In this document: piece after piece, positions 8,576-16,637 of the stretch
Layout: each line of letters begins with the position of its first letter
Numbering within the stretch: the first letter of the stretch is position 1
Origin: Aestuariirhabdus sp049985285
Lineage (GTDB): Bacteria; Pseudomonadota; Gammaproteobacteria; Pseudomonadales; Aestuariirhabdaceae
Reading direction: 5' to 3'
Assembly: GCF_049985285.1 (NCBI RefSeq)
Contig: NZ_JBNIEU010000002.1
Coordinates: forward strand, 558,001-622,000
DNA length: 64,000 nt
Notes under the pieces: generated by a model
What the model saw: only the letters and a program-made list of their open reading frames with translations
Told to the model about the DNA's origin: nothing
The model's database searches: none
Made by a program: the position numbers and the translations under genes

Positions 8576-9343
8576 GTGGAGTACGAGCTAAACTTGGTGG
8601 TTATTGTCGCGCTGGTGGGTGCGGGTCTGATCTCCGGGTTTATCAATACCCTGGCCGGAGGTGGCTCCATGCTCAGTCTGCCCGCGTTGATGCTGGTGGG
8701 GATGCCTGCGGAGATCGCGAACGCCACTAACCGAGTAGCGGTGTTACTGCAGGCGTTAACCGGCTCGAGCGGATTTAACCGCCACGGCGCGTTGGATCAC
8801 CGCGCGATCATGCCCATTCTGGTGCCCACTTTACTGGGCTCGCTGCTGGGTTCCCTGATCGCCTCTTATCTGCCCTCGCAGGTGCTCAAACCGGTGTTAC
8901 TTGGCGCTATGGTAATCATGGCTCTGGTAATGCTGTTCAAGCCCGCGACCATCGTTCCCGAGACCGGCTCCGAACCCCTGGCCTTCGCCCAGCGCCCAGC
9001 TGCCTGGGGGGGGATGTTCGTTGCCGGTTTGTACGGTGGATTTGTGCAGGCCGGGGTGGGATTTATTCTGCTAGCGGCCCTTGCCGGTGGTCTGCGTTAT
9101 GACCTGGTGCGTTCCAACGCATTAAAGAACGTCTGTACCGCGGCCCTGAGTGTGGTGGCGTTGGGGGTGTTTATTGCTCGTGGGCAGGTGTTGTGGATCC
9201 CTGGATTGATTCTGGCCGTGGGCAGTATCGTTGGCGCTTACCTCGGCGTTAAGTTTGCGATCAACGTGAGCCAGCGCACCCTGAAATGGATTCTGCTGGT
9301 GATGGTGTTGCTGGCCTGCGGGGGTGCGCTGCTCAGTGGTTAG
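8576..9343 (+). CDS. TauE/SafE (TSUP) family membrane permease
   Basis: 255 residues with about eight hydrophobic helices and two internally similar halves. The N-terminal motif GLISGFINTLAGGGSMLSLPAL and the central GLYGGFVQAGVGFI are typical of sulfite/sulfonate exporter TauE/SafE family permeases. Substrates in the family include sulfite, sulfoacetate and other organosulfur anions; none can be assigned here. The start is GTG at 8576 (VEYELNL read as Met); no ATG is better placed. It is downstream of pyk in the same direction but 126 nt away, and may have its own promoter. Confidence 0.9.
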   Translation: MEYELNLVVIVALVGAGLISGFINTLAGGGSMLSLPALMLVGMPAEIANATNRVAVLLQALTGSSGFNRHGALDHRAIMPILVPTLLGSLLGSLIASYLPSQVLKPVLLGAMVIMALVMLFKPATIVPETGSEPLAFAQRPAAWGGMFVAGLYGGFVQAGVGFILLAALAGGLRYDLVRSNALKNVCTAALSVVALGVFIARGQVLWIPGLILAVGSIVGAYLGVKFAINVSQRTLKWILLVMVLLACGGALLSG

Positions 9344-9366
9344 CCCCTTAACGTCGAACCTCAGTC

Positions 9367-9381
9367 GGCGTTTATAACGCC
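9367..9381. other. Short hairpin downstream of the TSUP permease gene
   Basis: Perfect 6-bp inverted repeat GGCGTT/AACGCC with a 3-nt loop, 24 nt after the permease stop. There is no U-tract, so termination is only a possibility. The rest of the 9344-9632 spacer is AT-richer and probably holds the promoter of the next gene, but I cannot place it. Confidence 0.35.
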
Positions 9382-9632
9382 AGGGGTGCCTTGGGTTTGG
9401 CGCCCGCTCCTTGTTAAAGGTTCCTCTTGCTAGTGATTTTGTTGCTAGCGTTCGCTCCATAGCGCTCGGGTTGTGACAAGTAAATTAATATCCCGATGTG
9501 ACAGTCGTCTAATAAAAACTACAAAACGTAAAAAATACCAAGGCATTGTGTTCGGCATTTCGCTACACTGCGTCAGTGATTTGACCCGTCTACTCAATTA
9601 TTGCGCCGGTATTCCCGGTATTGCAGGTGTTT

Positions 9633-10757
9633 ATGAAGTTCCGCTCCCCTCTTTCCGCCCTGATTAGTGCTGTTCTGCTCCTTGTTGTTATTCCTGCCCA
9701 TGCCAAGACTCTGCGGGTTCTCAACTGGTCTGATTACGTCGATGAGGCGATGCTGGAGCGCTTTCAGCAAGAGCAGGGTGTCGAGTTGGTCTACGAGCTG
9801 TTTGAGAGTGAGGATGAGTTTTTGCAAACCTTTCTGGAGGCGAAGGAGCCCTGGGATATTATCGTTCCCCCCAGCGCCATGATCCCCTTTCTCTCAGCGC
9901 GCAAGCTCATCTCCCCGTTAGATGACAAACGCTTGCCGATGCGCAAAGGGCTCGAAAAGGGCATCATGGAGCAGCTGCAGATGCAGGACCCGGGTAACCG
10001 TTTCGCGGTTCCCTATATGTGGGGTACCACGGGGCTTGGGGTCAACGAAAAGATGCTGGCTGCACAGGGTGTTCCCGCTGACAAAATGGACAGTTGGTCG
10101 CTGTTGTACGATGACGAACTGCGCAGCAAAGCAGCCCAGTGTGGCATTGCGCTACTGAATGAACCCTCTGAACTGTTCGCATCCGCTCTGGTCTACCTGG
10201 GGTATTCGGTAAACACCACCGACGGCAAAGAACTTAAGGCCGCCGGTGCACTGCTTAAGCGTACGGTCGGCGATACCCGATACCTCCACACGTCGCAGTA
10301 CAGTGCTGACCTGGCATCAGGCAAGTTGTGCCTTGCGGTTGGTTATTCGGGAGATATCCTGGCTGATGTGGATGCGAGCGAGAATGAAGAGGTGCTTTAT
10401 CATGTTCCCGTGGAGGGTGCTGCGGTCTGGTTTGATGTGATGGCCGTACCCTCCTCAAGCAAACAAAAAACGCTGGCACACGCCTTTATTAATTTTATGA
10501 TGCAGCCGGATGTAGCGGCGGCCAATACCAATTACGTCGCCTACCCCAACGCGGTACCCGCCAGTTTAGAGTTGATGGACGAAGAGGTGAGGGAGGACCC
10601 GGCGGTCTATCCCTCGGCCGATGTTCAGTCCCGCTTGCAGGGAGTGCGTTCTGCTGATCGCAAGACACGCCGCGTTAAGCGCAAGCTCTGGGTAGCGGCC
10701 AACTGTCACTCCGGTCGTTTCTGCCAAATCCCGATGAAAAACCCCTACGGCTATTAA
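9633..10757 (+). CDS. PotD/PotF-like polyamine-binding periplasmic protein
   Basis: 374 residues from ATG 9633, with a clear signal peptide ending PAHA. The mature protein begins KTLRVLNWSDYVDEAML, the hallmark start of spermidine/putrescine-binding proteins; further matches are YELFESEDEF, WDIIVPPS, VPYMWGTTGLGVN and a polyamine-pocket region around AVGYSGDI. Such proteins deliver polyamines to a PotFGHI-type ABC importer. No ATPase or permease gene is nearby. The C-terminus continues about 17 residues past the usual end (after RRVKRKLW) with a Cys-containing tail. It converges on a PuuB-like oxidase gene, which supports a link to putrescine use. Confidence 0.9.
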   Translation: MKFRSPLSALISAVLLLVVIPAHAKTLRVLNWSDYVDEAMLERFQQEQGVELVYELFESEDEFLQTFLEAKEPWDIIVPPSAMIPFLSARKLISPLDDKRLPMRKGLEKGIMEQLQMQDPGNRFAVPYMWGTTGLGVNEKMLAAQGVPADKMDSWSLLYDDELRSKAAQCGIALLNEPSELFASALVYLGYSVNTTDGKELKAAGALLKRTVGDTRYLHTSQYSADLASGKLCLAVGYSGDILADVDASENEEVLYHVPVEGAAVWFDVMAVPSSSKQKTLAHAFINFMMQPDVAAANTNYVAYPNAVPASLELMDEEVREDPAVYPSADVQSRLQGVRSADRKTRRVKRKLWVAANCHSGRFCQIPMKNPYGY

Positions 10758-10834
10758 GTCGATACACATGTAAGTCGCTGGCAGAAAGGCCCCTCAGGTA
10801 TCACCCGAAGGCCCTTCTACAGGCGCTCAACAGA

Positions 10835-12229
10835 TCAATGAATCAGTCGCTCCAGCTGGTTACAGACGCCACCGGTCAGGGCTTTCAGCAGCTGTGGTGC
10901 TGATTGCTGGCGGTAGAGTCGATCCTCCCAGCTGAACAGGGTCAGGATGGTTTTGTAGGTTATCCAGCGCAAGGGCTCGGGCTCCCAACGCCGTAGTGCC
11001 TGCTGATGGGTAGCCGGGGTGAACACCCAGGGCAGACGGGTGAGATCGGATTCGCGCCCGAGAATCAGATCGGCGAGAGTGCGTCCAAACAGGTTGGTGG
11101 CACCGACGCCCTCTCCGCCGTAGCCTCCTGCACTGGCGACGCCACTGGCGGGATCAAACACCGCAAAGGGGGCGAAGTTGCGCGCCATTCCCAGGCTCCC
11201 CCCCCAGCCGTGGCTGATTTTCGTTTGCTGCAGTTGGGGGAACAGCTCACGCATTAAATCCTCGCGCAGACGAAACTCCGGGTCGGAGAGGGAGAATCGG
11301 TGGCGCACCTTGCCTCCGAACTCATAACCACCGCGGGCGCCAAAGATCAGACGGCCATCGGCGGCTCGATGGCCGTAGGTGGTGAGACGGCCGCCGTCGC
11401 TAAAGGCGGGGCGCTGCTCCATGCCGATCTCGTCCCATAAGCTGGCACTCAAGGGCTCGGTGGCAATCACCAGGCTTTGTACCGGCAGCACATAGCGCTT
11501 GATCTGCATCAGGCGATCGCTGAAGCCCTCGGTCGCCGGTACCACTACCGAGGCGCTAATCTCTCCCTGTGGGGTGCACAGATGAGTACCCGAGATGGAG
11601 ATTACAGAACTCTGCTCGAATAGCTGAACCCCCAGGCGTTCGACGCACGTGGCCAGTCCACGTATGAGTTTGGCGGGCTGGATCACGGCGCAGTGGGGGC
11701 TGTAGATACCGCCATAGCCATTGTGTATCCGCATCTGTTGGGCCAGCTGCGATGCGTCGAGCCAGCGAAAATCCTCTTCGGTATGGCCGTCGGCATACAA
11801 CCCCTTGAGCTCTGCCTGAATACGGCTGCGCTGCTCGGGGTAACGGGCGGCGGCGTAGATCATGCCGCCACGGGTCAGGTCACAGTCGATCTGCTCTTTT
11901 TGCAGTACCCGCTCGACCTCGTCAATAATGCCGTAGAGCTGTTGGTAGCCCGCACGACACTGTGATCTATCCAGCGCGGCCAGGTACTTCCCCTCGCCCG
12001 CGATCCCGCCTATCAGCCAGCCGCCGTTGCGTCCGGAGGCGCCAAAGCCCGCATGGTCTGCTTCAACAATGGCCACCGACAGCTGAGGATTGTGCTGCTT
12101 AAGGTAGTAAGCGGTCCACAGGCCGGTGAAGCCCGCCCCGATAATGGCAACATCCACATCCAGTGCGTGTTGCAATGGTGCGCGGGTGGGGGTGGGTGGC
12201 AAGTTGTCAAACCAGTAGCTAATGGCCAT
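10835..12229 (-). CDS. FAD-dependent oxidoreductase, gamma-glutamylputrescine oxidase-like
   Basis: 464 residues. The N-terminal FAD-binding motif is VAIIGAGFTGLWTAYYL (about 27-43) and the next block GFGASGRNGGWLIGG is typical of the DAO/PuuB branch of amine oxidases. The later GWGGSLGMARNFAP and AGGYGGEGVGATNLFGR match the C-terminal FAD contacts. PuuB oxidises gamma-glutamylputrescine in putrescine degradation; related enzymes act on other secondary amines, so the exact substrate is open. ATG 12229 has TAGGAG 5 nt upstream. The gene converges with the PotF-like gene, separated by 77 nt. Confidence 0.85.
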   Translation of the reverse strand: MAISYWFDNLPPTPTRAPLQHALDVDVAIIGAGFTGLWTAYYLKQHNPQLSVAIVEADHAGFGASGRNGGWLIGGIAGEGKYLAALDRSQCRAGYQQLYGIIDEVERVLQKEQIDCDLTRGGMIYAAARYPEQRSRIQAELKGLYADGHTEEDFRWLDASQLAQQMRIHNGYGGIYSPHCAVIQPAKLIRGLATCVERLGVQLFEQSSVISISGTHLCTPQGEISASVVVPATEGFSDRLMQIKRYVLPVQSLVIATEPLSASLWDEIGMEQRPAFSDGGRLTTYGHRAADGRLIFGARGGYEFGGKVRHRFSLSDPEFRLREDLMRELFPQLQQTKISHGWGGSLGMARNFAPFAVFDPASGVASAGGYGGEGVGATNLFGRTLADLILGRESDLTRLPWVFTPATHQQALRRWEPEPLRWITYKTILTLFSWEDRLYRQQSAPQLLKALTGGVCNQLERLIH

Positions 12230-12524
12230 GGGGGCTCCTAGGGTTGTTCCGGCAGAATCTTATCATGGGGGCGTCGGAGTTTATGCTGGGTCTATTGGCA
12301 TCGAACCTGACGAGGTTATGCGGGGGGGAGCACACCGCAACAGGGTATGGGGTGGGAGGAGCTCGCGAACCGAGTCGGTATTGGGGTTGCGTGTTCGCGG
12401 TTACAGGAGGTTTACCGGGTCAGCCCAGGCGGATAGGGTTCCCGTGACCAACGGTGACTAAGTTACATACCCCGTGGCGCGATATTCTTACAATCGTCCT
12501 CCACCTAACCTGAGGAGAGATACG

Positions 12525-13088
12525 ATGAACCGACTGTTGCTGACGCTGGCGGCTACCGCTACCAGCATGAACCTGATGGCAGCCAATATGGATACTCAAC
12601 TCGATGAAGCGCGCTCCATCACCAAGGCTTTTGGAAGTCAGTTGCAAGGGGTGCTTAAACCGGCCATGAAGCAGGAGGGGGCGGTCGCTGCTATCGATGT
12701 GTGTAATACCCAGGCAGCCCCTATCGCGAGCGAGCAAGCCCAGACCAGTGGTTGGGGTGTCGGCCGTACTTCCCTGAAGGTGCGTAATAGGGATAACCTG
12801 CCAGACGCCTGGGAACGCTCGGTACTGGAGCAGTTCGAGCAACGCCTGCGGGCGGGAGAGAGCCCGGCAAGCCTCGAGGTGTTCGAGACCGTTGATACTG
12901 AGGGGGGGAGTGAGTTGCGTTACATGAAGGCGATCCCTACGGCCGCGGTGTGCCTCAACTGCCATGGTAGCCAGCTCGCGCCAGAGGTTGCGGCGCGAAT
13001 CGATACGCTCTACCCGCAGGATCGGGCACGGGGATTTTCCGAGGGAGACCTGCGGGGAGCCTTTAGCCTGCGCAAGCACATTTTTTAG
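12525..13088 (+). CDS. Periplasmic c-type haem protein, DUF3365/Tll0287-like
   Basis: 187 residues from ATG 12525 (GGAGAG upstream), with a signal peptide ending about LMAAN. One haem-binding motif of the form CxxCH is visible (CLNCH, about residues 145-149). The surrounding pattern (IDVCNTQAAPIA, VRNRDNLPDAWE, YMKAIPT before the haem site) matches the DUF3365 / Tll0287 haem sensor fold, in which the haem sits in a PAS-like domain. It is a stand-alone domain with no attached kinase or cyclase, so it may be an electron carrier or redox sensor subunit. The 12230-12524 spacer contains nothing I can identify. Confidence 0.8.
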   Translation: MNRLLLTLAATATSMNLMAANMDTQLDEARSITKAFGSQLQGVLKPAMKQEGAVAAIDVCNTQAAPIASEQAQTSGWGVGRTSLKVRNRDNLPDAWERSVLEQFEQRLRAGESPASLEVFETVDTEGGSELRYMKAIPTAAVCLNCHGSQLAPEVAARIDTLYPQDRARGFSEGDLRGAFSLRKHIF

Positions 13089-13119
13089 TGAGCCTGATTA
13101 CCTGCCCAGCGGCGCGCCA

Positions 13120-14553
13120 CTAGGGCTCGCCAGGCTGAAACAGTTGTATCAGCAGGTCAGGGTCATCGAAGTGACGCATTGCGCTGAAGGCGATGGGGTG
13201 ATGCCCCCACTGGCGCATTGCACCGGGAGCCTGAATGCCGCTGGGCCACAGCAGTATCTCCTCCTGGCGCTGGGTTCCGTGCACCAGGGCATAGGGCGGA
13301 GAGTACAGACTGCGAGATCCCTCCCCATTTGCTAAGTGGCGCAGGCTATTTTGGGGCTGCAGCAGGTAGGGGGAGCCGGGAAGGTCGGCGTCGACCCATT
13401 GGGCACCGATCAGCATATGATCACCGCTGCTTATGGAGACCTGCAGCCGCTTGCCCGCCGCGAACGCTAACGGCGGCAGCAGCAAGGGCGGCTCTCCCAG
13501 TTCAGCGTCGGGGCGCAGGCGCAGATCATCGCGCAGCGGGATTACCGAGAAGTAGCAGCCGCAAGGATGGATGCTGTCCAGCAGCATCGGTTTACCCTCG
13601 GTATCGAGGGTGACTCGCAGGTAGAGTCCGTCCAGTCTGCCGGCGTAAATATCCCCCCAAGCCGTGGATGGGCGTTCGCTAAACCAAACCAGGTAGCTCA
13701 ACTGCAGCAGCCATTGGCCTTGCCAGCGGGTGTAGCCCGCCTGGGTATAAGTGACGGGGTTCTGGCTGTCCACCATCGCCAGCTCTTCCTTCCAGTAGGG
13801 GCGGCCAGGGCGGTCAAAGGAGCCGCCCTGTTCGATCTGCCAGCGGGGTGCATAATGGTTCAACAGTTGCGTTTGTCGCTCGGTACTGAGCCTGGGTAAC
13901 GACAACGGACTTTCCCGGTAGGCGCTTGTCATCCATCGCTGCACCCTGTCCTGGTCCAGGGACAGGGGGGAGGCTGGCTGATAGGTGCGGGTGGTCAGCT
14001 GGGGCCCTTGTTCATAGCGCGCCCTCAACTCGTTGTGAAGCGATTGCAGCGGCAACCGCATCAGGTATTTGGTCAGGGGATAGAGTCCAAGTGCTTGCAG
14101 CTCCGCGCGATAGCTTGAGGGGTAAGGGGTCGCGGCCAATGTGGCGGGCCAATCCGCAACCAGAGCGAGACTTTCCGCCTGTTGTTGCAGGCAGCGCTCC
14201 AGCGCTCGAAGATCGCTGCGGCTGGCTAAGTTGGCGTGATCGCTGCGCAGCGCCGCTGCCCCCAGTTCAGCGCTTAGATCCAGCCATTCGCGGCGCTTAT
14301 GCTCGTTATCGAGCTGCCCCAGTAGGGACCAGAGCGTGCGGTTGGCGCGCAGGTAGGGGTAGGGTGGCAGCGCCAGCTCCTGGCCATCGGCGATACCGGC
14401 CTGAGTGGCTTGCTGGTGGAGTTGCACCAGGCGCTCGCCACAAGCTTGTGGCTCGGGGCTGGGAAGGGGGGCGATCGCGGCGCATGCGGTTAGCAGTAAC
14501 GAGGCAAACGTCACGGCAACGGGAAGTGTCGCGCGTTGTCCCGTCGCTCTCAT
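13120..14553 (-). CDS. Large lipoprotein of unknown function
   Basis: 477 residues from ATG 14553; the open frame continues upstream only as a shadow of the aldolase gene. The N-terminus is a lipoprotein signal with lipobox LLTAC. The protein is rich in Leu, Arg and Gln, with a helical first half (to about residue 200) and a probable beta-rich second half that contains NPVTYTQAGYTRWQGQWLLQ, SYLVWFSERP and DSIHPCGCYFSVIP. The HPCGCY segment could bind metal or form a disulfide. I do not recognise the family. Its ATG overlaps the TAA of the aldolase gene (TAATG), so the two are translationally coupled. Confidence 0.8.
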   Translation of the reverse strand: MRATGQRATLPVAVTFASLLLTACAAIAPLPSPEPQACGERLVQLHQQATQAGIADGQELALPPYPYLRANRTLWSLLGQLDNEHKRREWLDLSAELGAAALRSDHANLASRSDLRALERCLQQQAESLALVADWPATLAATPYPSSYRAELQALGLYPLTKYLMRLPLQSLHNELRARYEQGPQLTTRTYQPASPLSLDQDRVQRWMTSAYRESPLSLPRLSTERQTQLLNHYAPRWQIEQGGSFDRPGRPYWKEELAMVDSQNPVTYTQAGYTRWQGQWLLQLSYLVWFSERPSTAWGDIYAGRLDGLYLRVTLDTEGKPMLLDSIHPCGCYFSVIPLRDDLRLRPDAELGEPPLLLPPLAFAAGKRLQVSISSGDHMLIGAQWVDADLPGSPYLLQPQNSLRHLANGEGSRSLYSPPYALVHGTQRQEEILLWPSGIQAPGAMRQWGHHPIAFSAMRHFDDPDLLIQLFQPGEP

Positions 14554-15197
14554 TAATGGCACCCGTCCGCAAGCGTTGAGGCTTTGGCTTGCAGTGCGAT
14601 GAGGTGCTGGGCGGCGGTGTCCAGGGAGGGGGCGTAACTGATGATGCCATCTTCGTGGCCCAGCATTGCGATTATCCCTTCGTCCCGCAGCAGCAACTGT
14701 GCGATAGCGTTCGCCATGGCGGGAGTACCGTAAGCGATGCCTGATCCGGTGCAGGGCAGCTCCAGTTCGAGGGCCCGTTGCCAGATCAGTGGGCAGTGTA
14801 CATGGATAACCGCGCCACAACCGCGGCGCTGTTGATAGATGACGGCATGGCTCAGGGCTTCAGAGGAGGGAGGGCAGTCGCCGCTCGACCAGAGCTGGTT
14901 GGTTAGGGGGTCGGCGTGTTCAACCCGTGCAACGCTGGTAGCATCGAGCTGAGCCAGGTGGCCCGTCTGGGTGCCGCTGATAATAAATTCGTCGGGGCGG
15001 TGAGCCATGGCCTCCGGCGGGAGCCGTTGGCTTATGTTGCCAAACCCCAGCCCCTGGTAGCGGGAGTCGCTTTGGCCAATCATGCCCCGCTGTAGCATTT
15101 GGCGGCGCCAGTGGTTAAGTGGGTCCAGGTTGAGGCCCGCCGGCAGTGGACGCTCGCGGTGATGACACTGGTATTTAACGACGCCTTCGCGTTCCAT
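14553..15197 (-). CDS. Class II aldolase/adducin family protein (MtnB/FucA-like)
   Basis: 214 residues from ATG 15197, with AGGGGTG just upstream; a GTG two codons earlier is less likely. Class II aldolases and related dehydratases use a zinc ion held by three His. These appear as HVHCP (about 130-134, His-x-His) and GHEDGI (His about 186). Other family marks are GFGNISQR and SGTQTGHL. It could be a sugar-phosphate aldolase or a methylthioribulose-1-phosphate dehydratase; the sequence does not decide. It is sandwiched between two lipoprotein genes, 8 nt after one and overlapping the other, an unusual context for a cytoplasmic enzyme. Confidence 0.85.
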   Translation of the reverse strand: MEREGVVKYQCHHRERPLPAGLNLDPLNHWRRQMLQRGMIGQSDSRYQGLGFGNISQRLPPEAMAHRPDEFIISGTQTGHLAQLDATSVARVEHADPLTNQLWSSGDCPPSSEALSHAVIYQQRRGCGAVIHVHCPLIWQRALELELPCTGSGIAYGTPAMANAIAQLLLRDEGIIAMLGHEDGIISYAPSLDTAAQHLIALQAKASTLADGCH

Positions 15198-15205
15198 GCT
15201 CACCC

Positions 15206-15922
15206 CTAGTAGCGAATCAGCAGCGGCCGGTAGCCGAACAGGGCGCTGAGGTGGTGCAGCAGTGCGTGTTGCCCCTCCTCTTGCCAGGTATCAGTCAGTC
15301 GCTTGTCGATGGCTGCATAACGCTTCCGCGCGGCAGCAAGGGCCGAGGGCAGCGGCTGTTGACTGCGGTAATCGCGAATCAAGGCCAGCCAGAGTTCGCT
15401 CACACCGGTGATATACGCGGGCCAGGCACGCATCATCTCCGGGCTCCAGTTGGGGTCGCTGCGGTCGGCGATAGCGGGTTCACTGTTGTGGTTGATGCCC
15501 CGGTGGCTGATGCGCTTCAGGTCTGTGGCGAGTAGCTCCGGTGTCCAGGGGTGATCGAGCACCTGCTGATAGATGGCGCTGGCCGTAGCCTGGTCGGTAT
15601 AGAGCAGCAAGCTTAATTGGTGTCCGGTCGAATCGTTCCCGGCGCGGCGGTGGAAACGCCAGTAGCGTAGCTGGTCGCGGTAACGGTCGATGCCGGGGCC
15701 CAGCAGTTCGCCAGCAAGTAATAGATCCATGCTCCAGTCGGGTGTTTTTTCCTTATCCCATTGGTGCTGCAGCAATATACGCCGCCATCCGAGCTCGGCC
15801 ACTTTGGCTGAGGGCTGGGGCGCATCGGCAGCCACTCCGGGCGTAGTCTGGGGGAGGGGGGCGGTGGTAGCACAGCCGCCGATCAGCAGCGTGCAGGCAA
15901 TGATCAGGATCCGTAGGCTCAT
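15206..15922 (-). CDS. Small lipoprotein of unknown function
   Basis: 238 residues from ATG 15922. Lipoprotein signal MSLRILIIACTLLIGGCA with lipobox IGGC at about residue 17, then a Pro/Ala linker and a helical domain rich in Trp, Arg and Tyr (WRRILLQHQWDKEK, YRDQLRYWRFHRR, HHLSALFGYRPLLIRY at the C-terminus). No known domain is recognised. It is the first gene of a tight unit: 8 nt to the class II aldolase start and then a coupled second lipoprotein. A longer start at 16015 is open but lacks the signal peptide. Confidence 0.75.
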   Translation of the reverse strand: MSLRILIIACTLLIGGCATTAPLPQTTPGVAADAPQPSAKVAELGWRRILLQHQWDKEKTPDWSMDLLLAGELLGPGIDRYRDQLRYWRFHRRAGNDSTGHQLSLLLYTDQATASAIYQQVLDHPWTPELLATDLKRISHRGINHNSEPAIADRSDPNWSPEMMRAWPAYITGVSELWLALIRDYRSQQPLPSALAAARKRYAAIDKRLTDTWQEEGQHALLHHLSALFGYRPLLIRY

Positions 15923-16050
15923 GCTGTCATTGTGCGAGGCGCTGGCATCCAGTGCAACAGCGTCGGGGGACTTTTGCACGGTACCAAAGCGGGGGCGGGG
16001 AAAGAGTCCCCGCACTCTTCGTGGGTGGGTTCTGGCGGAGCGGGGGAAAC

Positions 16051-16554
16051 TTAGGCGGTGGCTTTAGAGGCCTGACACACCAGACGGATGATATCCATAC
16101 TGGAAACAATACCAACCACTTCATCCTCGTCGGTTACGAAGATGCGGTGGATATTATTGCTCGACATAATATCGGTGATCTCCTCCACACCAGCGTCCCC
16201 GCCGACGGAGATGATATGTGCGGTCATGATGTCACTGACTTGGCGCTCACGGCAGAAATCCAGCTCCTCAATTTCGGTGGCCAGTTTGGCGCCCTGTTCG
16301 TTGTAGTAGCTTCGCTTGCGTACTACTTCGCTTTTGTATTGAGGGTTGTTGCTATAGCGCAGAATGTCTGTAGTGCTGACGACCCCCACCAGTGCGCCAT
16401 CGCGGCTCAGTACCGGTGCACCCGAGAGCTTGTATTCGGCGAAGAAGCTGGCCAGCTCCTCGATACCCCAGTGCGCTGAAACGCTGAGAACGTCGGGAGT
16501 CATCAGTTGGCGCGCTTTAAGTTGGAACAGGGGGTTGTCGTTGGAAATACTCAT
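16051..16554 (-). CDS. Tandem CBS-domain protein
   Basis: 167 residues with two CBS domains: LKARQLMTPDVLSVSAHWGIEELASFF... to VVSTTDIL, and RQVSDIMTAHIISVGGDAGVEEITDIM... to GIVSSMDIIRL. CBS pairs bind adenosyl nucleotides and regulate partner proteins. The start ATG 16554 has AAGGACT upstream. It lies 84 nt downstream of the SulP transporter on the same strand, so it may be a regulatory partner of that transporter; this is inference from position. Confidence 0.88.
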   Translation of the reverse strand: MSISNDNPLFQLKARQLMTPDVLSVSAHWGIEELASFFAEYKLSGAPVLSRDGALVGVVSTTDILRYSNNPQYKSEVVRKRSYYNEQGAKLATEIEELDFCRERQVSDIMTAHIISVGGDAGVEEITDIMSSNNIHRIFVTDEDEVVGIVSSMDIIRLVCQASKATA

Positions 16555-16637
16555 GGGGCTAGTCCTTGAAATTTTGGGCACAACAGCCGTAATCGGAAAG
16601 TGTCGAGGATAAGGTGTGTTGGGTCAACTGATCCATA

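Noticed and set aside
12222..12461. Small plus-strand open frame in the spacer before the DUF3365-like gene
   Set aside because: Arg/Gly-rich composition without ribosome binding site or any family pattern.
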